Assembly (NCBI RefSeq): GCF_030518215.1
Contig: NZ_JAULRT010000062.1
Location: 372,001 to 436,000 of the forward strand
Reading direction: 5' to 3'
DNA: 64,000 nt
Source: Gilvimarinus algae
GTDB taxonomy: Bacteria > Pseudomonadota > Gammaproteobacteria > Pseudomonadales > Cellvibrionaceae
The translations under genes and the position numbers were made by a program. The notes under the pieces are model-generated. The model saw only the letters and a program-made list of their open reading frames with translations. It was not told where the DNA came from and did no database searches. Below are positions 59,458-64,000 of this stretch, piece by piece. How positions within the stretch are numbered: position 1 is the first letter of the stretch; the number at the start of each line of letters is the position of its first letter.

Positions 59458-60971
59458 CGCTCGCAAGAACACAGTGGCTGTACCGGGCGGGCGCGCTCGT
59501 CTGGGTGTCCGTTTTCAGCGGTTTATTGTTTACCGGTTGTGACACAGCCAACCAGAGTTCCACCACCGAAACGCGCCTGCAAGCCTGCGAGCGCGAGCCG
59601 GGCGATTCGCCACCGGCGGTTAGCGGCGCAGAATGCGGCCGCTTTTCGGTACCTCTGGATCACGCCCGCGCCGATTCTGAACATATAGACATCGCCGTTA
59701 AGCGCTGGCCGTCCATCAGCGCTGTGCCCGAGCCCGATCCGATTTTCATCATTGCCGGCGGCCCCGGGCAATCGGCCATTGAGGTCTCGGATACTCTGGT
59801 GCAGGCCTTTTTTAACTTGCGCAAAGAGCGCGACATTGTCTTTGTCGATCAGCGCGGTACGGGCCAATCGGCCCCTTTGTATTGTTTAGAAGAGCAACCG
59901 GTGTCTCTGGCCGAGCCCATGCTCGCCTCGCACGCAAAAGTGTTGGAGAGTTTACGCCAGTGCGCGAGCGAGCACGCCTCGAAGGCGCCTTTTATGACCA
60001 CGCCCTACGCGGTGGCTGACCTGGAGTTCGTGCGTGAGGCACTTGGTTATTCGCGTATCAACCTCTGGGCGGGCTCCTACGGTACTCGGGTGGCACTGGC
60101 CTACATGGGGGCGCACCCATCGGTGATCCGCAGCGCTGTGCTCGATGGCCTGGCCCCTGTGTCCCTGGCGCTGCCCAAAACCATGGGCGCCAGTGCTAAC
60201 CGTGCCTTGGCCGAGGTAGCGCAGCAGTGCACGAGCGAGCCCGCGTGTGCGAGCCGCTACGGCGATCCCGCTGACAATGCCCGGCGAGTTGCCGAGCGGT
60301 TGGCGCAGGCGCCGGTGCGCATGACCATCGACGATCCGCTCACTTCTGAGCCGCGCGAGATATTGCTGGACGCGGAAAAATTTGCCAGCCTGGTGCGTCT
60401 GACGCTCTACGACCGCATACTGTCGCGCTTGTTGCCGCACTTGTTGGCGCGTGCCGAGGCGGGCGATTTTAGCTTGTTGGCCTCGGCCGTCAGCCAATTT
60501 ATGGCCGCCGACAATCAGCCACGCATTGCCATGGGTATGCACTTTAGCGTGATCTGCAGCGAGGACATGCGCGCGGCACCCGCGCTTGAGCCAGCGTCTT
60601 TTCTCGGGGTGGATCTGGCCGACACCATGATTCAGGTGTGCGAATTCTGGCCCAGCGGCGAGCTGCCCGACCATTACTTTACGCCGGTGGCGGCCGATGC
60701 GCCCACGCTCTTGCTCTCGGGTGAGCGAGATCCGGTCACCCCGCCCGAGTGGGGCGAGCGGGTAGCAGAGCACTTATCCCAGGCGACGCATCTGGTGGCA
60801 AGCGGCGCTCACCACGGCGTGACCGTGCAGGGCTGCGCCAGCAAACTGCTGACGGAGTTTGTCCGGCATACGACACTGGAAGCGTCGCAGGCCGAATGCA
60901 TTGACACCATCATCCCCATGCAGCCCTACCTGCAGGCCCAACCGGCACAGAGCACGGAGGCCAGCGAGTGA
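59454..60971 (+). CDS. TAP-like alpha/beta hydrolase (proline iminopeptidase-type) lipoprotein
   Basis: TTG 59454 overlaps the regulator stop (TTGA). The 505-residue protein has a lipoprotein signal (lipobox FTGC). The oxyanion region is AGGPGQSAIE, followed by FVDQRGTGQS. The nucleophile elbow is AGSYGTRVAL, a late acid is in GERDPVTPP and the His in GAHHGVTVQGC. C-terminal Cys pairs match the TAP-like domain of secreted tripeptidyl aminopeptidases. It probably releases N-terminal residues from peptides in the envelope. Its place between two ABC systems links them to peptide processing. Confidence 0.88.
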   Translation: MTLARTQWLYRAGALVWVSVFSGLLFTGCDTANQSSTTETRLQACEREPGDSPPAVSGAECGRFSVPLDHARADSEHIDIAVKRWPSISAVPEPDPIFIIAGGPGQSAIEVSDTLVQAFFNLRKERDIVFVDQRGTGQSAPLYCLEEQPVSLAEPMLASHAKVLESLRQCASEHASKAPFMTTPYAVADLEFVREALGYSRINLWAGSYGTRVALAYMGAHPSVIRSAVLDGLAPVSLALPKTMGASANRALAEVAQQCTSEPACASRYGDPADNARRVAERLAQAPVRMTIDDPLTSEPREILLDAEKFASLVRLTLYDRILSRLLPHLLARAEAGDFSLLASAVSQFMAADNQPRIAMGMHFSVICSEDMRAAPALEPASFLGVDLADTMIQVCEFWPSGELPDHYFTPVAADAPTLLLSGERDPVTPPEWGERVAEHLSQATHLVASGAHHGVTVQGCASKLLTEFVRHTTLEASQAECIDTIIPMQPYLQAQPAQSTEASE

Positions 60972-61696
60972 TTGAGATAGAACAGATCAGTAAAACCTTT
61001 GGCACACTCCAGGCGCTGGACAAGGTGTCCATGACCATAGGCAACGGTGAAATTGTCGGCCTGCTCGGTTTAAACGGCGCGGGCAAATCCACGCTCATGC
61101 GTTTAATTTACGGGCTGCTGAACCCGGACAGCGGCCAGATTCATATCGATGGCGTACACGTGCAAAAGCAGCCGGAAAAGGCGCGCTCGCTGCTCGGTGT
61201 ATTACCGGATAACGCCGGCCTGTACAAACGCCTGACCGCCCGTGAAAACATTGCCTACTTTGCCCGCTTGCAAGGCATGAGCGAGTGGGATATTCAAGTC
61301 AACACCGATGAACTGATCGACATACTCGGTATGGAGTCCATTGCCGAGCGCCACGCCGATGGTTTTTCTCTCGGTGAGCGCATGAAAACCGCCCTGGCGC
61401 GCGCCATTGTCCATCGCCCTGGCCACATATTGCTGGATGAGCCCACCAACGGACTGGATGTGATTACCACCCGCGCGGTGCGCGCGCTCTTGCGCCAGCA
61501 AAAAGCCGAGGGGCGCTCGGTGCTGTTTTCCAGCCACTTGATGTACGAGGTAGAAAACCTCTGCGACCGGGTGTTGGTGATTGCAGGTGGCCGCCTGGTG
61601 GCAGGCGGCAGCGTGGAAGACGTTATTGCCGCTGCGGGCTGTGCGTCATTGGAAGACGCTTTTGTCAGCTTGTCGCAAAAGGAGGGCATCGCATGA
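60968..61696 (+). CDS. natA: NatA-like ABC transporter ATP-binding protein
   Basis: The protein has 242 residues from GTG 60968, overlapping the hydrolase stop by four bases. Walker A is GLNGAGKST, Walker B is HILLDEPTNGLD and the switch is SSHLMYEVE. The signature reads FSLGERMKTALARAI instead of LSGGQ, as is usual in the NatA/sodium-exporter group. With the following permease it forms an ABC-2 exporter, named after the Bacillus Na+ extrusion system; sodium as substrate is not proven here. Confidence 0.9.
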   Translation: MIEIEQISKTFGTLQALDKVSMTIGNGEIVGLLGLNGAGKSTLMRLIYGLLNPDSGQIHIDGVHVQKQPEKARSLLGVLPDNAGLYKRLTARENIAYFARLQGMSEWDIQVNTDELIDILGMESIAERHADGFSLGERMKTALARAIVHRPGHILLDEPTNGLDVITTRAVRALLRQQKAEGRSVLFSSHLMYEVENLCDRVLVIAGGRLVAGGSVEDVIAAAGCASLEDAFVSLSQKEGIA

Positions 61697-62856
61697 TCTG
61701 GAACAAACTCAGCGCCGTGTGGCGTAAAGAGCTGCGCGATGCCGTGCGCGATAAGCGCGCCATGAAGCTCGCGTTTTTGCCGCCGGTGTATATGGTGGTG
61801 TTTTTTGCCCTGGGCATCGGCCTTGCCATCCATTTTCAAAATCCGGAGGAGCGCGATATTGAGCTGGCCGTGGCCGGGCAGGATGAAGCATTGACGGCCT
61901 GGCTGGTGGAGAATCGCATCAGTATCAAGGAGGCGCCCAGCGACCCCTACGCCGCCATTGAGGCTGGCGAGCTGGACTACGCCCTGGTACTCGCCAGCGA
62001 GCCCGTGCCTCCAGGCAGCAAAGAGCCGCGCACCGCCACGCTGGTGTACAACGCCTCAAACCAAAAAGTGCACGGCGCCGTTGGCGAAGTGCGCAGTTTG
62101 CTTTACCGATATAACGCGGTGGAAGCGGCGGTGAATATTCTCGCCCGCGGGCTCAGTCCCAAGCTGGTGAATCCCATCGCTGTGCGCGAGGCGAATGTGG
62201 CCAGTGAGCAGCAAATGGGCGGTTTGATTCTCGGTGGTGTGCCGCTGCTGTTGCTGATGTGCGCCATGATGGGCAGTGTGGGGTTTGCTGCGGACATGAC
62301 CGCCGGTGAGCGTGAACGAAAATCCCTGGAGTCTTTGCTACTCAATCCCGTGCCCTCGTTTGTGCTGATTGTGGGTAAATGGCTGGCAGCGGTGGCTCTG
62401 ACGTTGGCGGTGATTTCGCTGTGTCAGCTTCTGTTGTTTATCGCGCTCTACTTTCTGCCGTTTAACGAAATCGGCTTGCGGGTGTCTGTGGGGCTGTACG
62501 CCATGGTGGGTATTTTTGTTGCGCTGGTACCGGTGGCTTTTATCGCAGCCGCCTTGCAACTGGCGCTCGGGATTCTCTCGCGCTCGTTTAAAGACGCACA
62601 GACCTATATGGGTTTTTTAATCATCTTGCCCATGGTGCCTTTCTTTGTGATTGTCACCAATCCCGGGCTCTATGAGTCCTGGCACCTTTGGGTGCCGTTG
62701 CTCGGCCATCAAACCGTGCTCAAAAATCTGCTGTTGGGTGAGGCCATACCGCTGATGGCCTACCCGGCATTCTGGCTCAGTGCGCTGCCGGTCAGCGCTT
62801 TGGCATTATGGTTGGCCGCGCGGCAAATTCGCCGCGCCAAGGTGATTTATGGATAA
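61693..62856 (+). CDS. natB: NatB-like ABC-2 permease
   Basis: A 387-residue permease with an N-terminal helix (about 28-46), a large extracytoplasmic loop (about 47-170) and five to six C-terminal helices. KELRDAVRDKRAMKLAFLPP at the start and DMTAGERERKSLESLLLNPV in the coupling region are typical of NatB/ABC-2 sodium-type permeases. It overlaps natA by four bases and the following hydrolase by eight. Confidence 0.9.
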   Translation: MIWNKLSAVWRKELRDAVRDKRAMKLAFLPPVYMVVFFALGIGLAIHFQNPEERDIELAVAGQDEALTAWLVENRISIKEAPSDPYAAIEAGELDYALVLASEPVPPGSKEPRTATLVYNASNQKVHGAVGEVRSLLYRYNAVEAAVNILARGLSPKLVNPIAVREANVASEQQMGGLILGGVPLLLLMCAMMGSVGFAADMTAGERERKSLESLLLNPVPSFVLIVGKWLAAVALTLAVISLCQLLLFIALYFLPFNEIGLRVSVGLYAMVGIFVALVPVAFIAAALQLALGILSRSFKDAQTYMGFLIILPMVPFFVIVTNPGLYESWHLWVPLLGHQTVLKNLLLGEAIPLMAYPAFWLSALPVSALALWLAARQIRRAKVIYG

Positions 62857-63643
62857 GCTTAAAAGACTTGTGTGGTGGCTATTGCTCGCCGCCTGCATAT
62901 CAACAGCGGGCTGCTATTACCTGCAAACGGCCGATACGCCCATGGCCACTCGCTTCTACGAGCGCGCCAGTGGTTACTCGCCGAGCACTGCGGTGCCTAG
63001 CGAGCGCGCGCAGGATTTGCTGGTGCTTTTGCCGGGCATGGGCGATGGTATCGAGCGGTTTGAAAAGGAGGGTTTGATACGCCAGTTGGCGCAGGCGGAT
63101 CTGCCGGTAGATGCCGTAGCGGTAAACGCGCACTTTGGCTATTACCGTTCGCGCCAACTGCTGGAGCGGTTGAGTGAAGATGTTTTGCAGCCGGCCAAAG
63201 CGCTGGGATATGAGCGTATCCACCTGGCCGGTGTGTCCCTGGGAGGCTTTGGCGGTCTGTTATACTGGCGCTATGGTGAGCAGCACCCGACGCTTGCTAC
63301 AGACATCAGCAGCCTGCTCTTGCTCACGCCCTATGTGGGCGAGCCTGAGTATTACCAGCATCGCCTGAACGGCGGGCCAGCCCAGGCTGTCGGCGAGGAG
63401 AAAAACCTTTGGCCCTGGCTGGAGAGTCTGCCGGCAGGCGCCGGAGCCGACTGGTACCTCGGTATGGCCGAGAGCGACAAGTTTTACACGGCCAACCAAA
63501 CCTTTGCCGCCTTTGTTCCGACAGAGCAGGTGGCCATCGTCGAGGGTGGCCACAATTGGGACTCCTGGCGCGCGCTCTGGCCACAATTACTTCAACACCT
63601 TAAACGCGAGCAATTTGCCTCGCCTGCGGAAAAGCCACGATGA
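62849..63643 (+). CDS. Alpha/beta hydrolase, probable lipoprotein
   Basis: A 264-residue protein. The N-terminal hydrophobic segment holds Cys residues at LAAC and TAGC, the latter fitting a lipobox. The nucleophile elbow is AGVSLGGFGGL, preceded by VLLPGMGDG for the oxyanion hole; a His lies in VEGGHNWDSW. Substrate unknown. It is embedded in the same operon by 8- and 4-base overlaps with its neighbours, so its role is probably tied to the exporter genes. Confidence 0.85.
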   Translation: MDKLKRLVWWLLLAACISTAGCYYLQTADTPMATRFYERASGYSPSTAVPSERAQDLLVLLPGMGDGIERFEKEGLIRQLAQADLPVDAVAVNAHFGYYRSRQLLERLSEDVLQPAKALGYERIHLAGVSLGGFGGLLYWRYGEQHPTLATDISSLLLLTPYVGEPEYYQHRLNGGPAQAVGEEKNLWPWLESLPAGAGADWYLGMAESDKFYTANQTFAAFVPTEQVAIVEGGHNWDSWRALWPQLLQHLKREQFASPAEKPR

Positions 63644-63855
63644 CAGAAAAGTTTGCACTCGAAGGCAGCGAATTTATTACCCTCAACAACCTGTTAAAAG
63701 TCGAGGGCTGGGTTGAAAGCGGCGCGGTTGCCAAGCAGGTGATCGACGCCGGCATGGTCAGCGTGGATGGCGCCATTGAAACTCGCAAGCGCTGCAAAAT
63801 CATCGCCGGGCAGACGGTGTCTTTTAACGGCAACAGCATTTTAATTGTGGAGTAA
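63640..63855 (+). CDS. S4-domain RNA-binding protein (YbcJ-like)
   Basis: A 71-residue protein that is a single S4 fold: [20 protein letters not shown], then [20 protein letters not shown]. YbcJ/YlmH-type small S4 proteins bind structured RNA, often at ribosomes. It overlaps the hydrolase stop by four bases and precedes a ribosome-assembly GTPase gene by five. Confidence 0.9.
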   Translation: MTEKFALEGSEFITLNNLLKVEGWVESGAVAKQVIDAGMVSVDGAIETRKRCKIIAGQTVSFNGNSILIVE

Positions 63856-63859
63856 GCCT

Positions 63860-64000
63860 GTGACTTTGCAGTGGTACCCAGGGCATATGCACAAAGCGCA
63901 AAAAGAAATGCGCGAAGTGCTGCCCAAGGTCGATATTGTGATTGAGGTGCTGGACGCGCGCATCCCCTTCAGCAGTGAAAACCCGATGATCGCCAGCATC
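63860..64000 (+). CDS. RbgA/YlqF-like ribosome biogenesis GTPase (partial, cut by window end)
   Basis: GTG 63860 opens a frame that runs off the window after 47 codons. [19 protein letters not shown] and [19 protein letters not shown] are the canonical N-terminus of the circularly permuted RbgA/YlqF GTPases that mature the large ribosomal subunit. G-motifs lie beyond the edge. Confidence 0.88.
   Translation, partial: MTLQWYPGHMHKAQKEMREVLPKVDIVIEVLDARIPFSSENPMIASI

Noticed and set aside
1-64000. CRISPR array, tRNA or rRNA genes, prophage genes
   Set aside because: No regularly spaced direct repeats, no recognisable tRNA or rRNA sequence and no phage structural genes were seen by reading; a dedicated scan could still find a tRNA.

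Overview
The window looks like a chromosomal piece of a marine-type gammaproteobacterium, most likely Cellvibrionales (Saccharophagus/Teredinibacter/Marinimicrobium-like). Reasons: the fur/bamE (omlA)-recN-grpE-dnaK-dnaJ order, a Vfr-type Crp next to an OsmC protein, coq7, smpB near ratA-rnfH, and a poly-serine linker lipoprotein. This is inference from gene content; no rRNA or tRNA gene was recognised.

1-6.7 kb is accessory DNA, AT-richer than the rest. Its left 2.2 kb is the end of an integron cassette array: three attC sites (60-131, 1074-1174, 2142-2189) bound cassettes with a zinc-ribbon plus deoxyribosyltransferase/TIR-like protein (147-1067) and a helical protein with a HEPN-like R-x5-H motif (1200-2141). 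Degenerate cassettes and orphan genes follow, including a PD-(D/E)XK-like protein and membrane proteins. A palindromic repeat (6741-6905) marks the change to core DNA.

7-19.5 kb is a leftward urea-nitrogen regulon: allophanate hydrolase, urea carboxylase, a GntR/FCD regulator and urtABCDE. Two matching control modules, each a sigma-54 -24/-12 promoter followed by a near-identical 18-bp palindrome, lie before allophanate hydrolase and before the GntR gene. The GntR start must therefore be moved inward to 13741.

19.6-31.6 kb holds an MFS carrier, two DUF4136 lipoproteins, a Met/His-rich outer-membrane barrel, a frameshifted poly-Ser lipoprotein, two NSS transporters flanking a membrane Ser/Thr kinase and smpB, then ratA-rnfH. 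31.7-37.8 kb encodes a signalling locus: hybrid multi-PAS histidine kinase, single-domain receiver, and HPt-REC-REC-GGDEF diguanylate cyclase. 37.8-44.6 kb is housekeeping and stress: bamE, fur, recN with a LexA box, and grpE and dnaK each with a sigma-32 promoter, then dnaJ.

45.6-49.5 kb is a sugar operon (TIM-barrel isomerase, Gfo/Idh/MocA oxidoreductase, MFS carrier with an extra domain). 49.6-55.6 kb has vfr, osmC, coq7, a periplasmic binding-like protein, a Ycf46-type AAA ATPase, an SGNH esterase and a small membrane protein/HTH pair. 55.6-63.6 kb is one tight operon (CPBP protease, ABC ATPase, permease, YtrA-type GntR, TAP-like hydrolase, NatA/NatB-like ABC, alpha/beta hydrolase). It is split by a 347-bp MITE inserted exactly in the permease stop codon. 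An S4 RNA-binding protein and the start of an RbgA/YlqF-like GTPase close the window.
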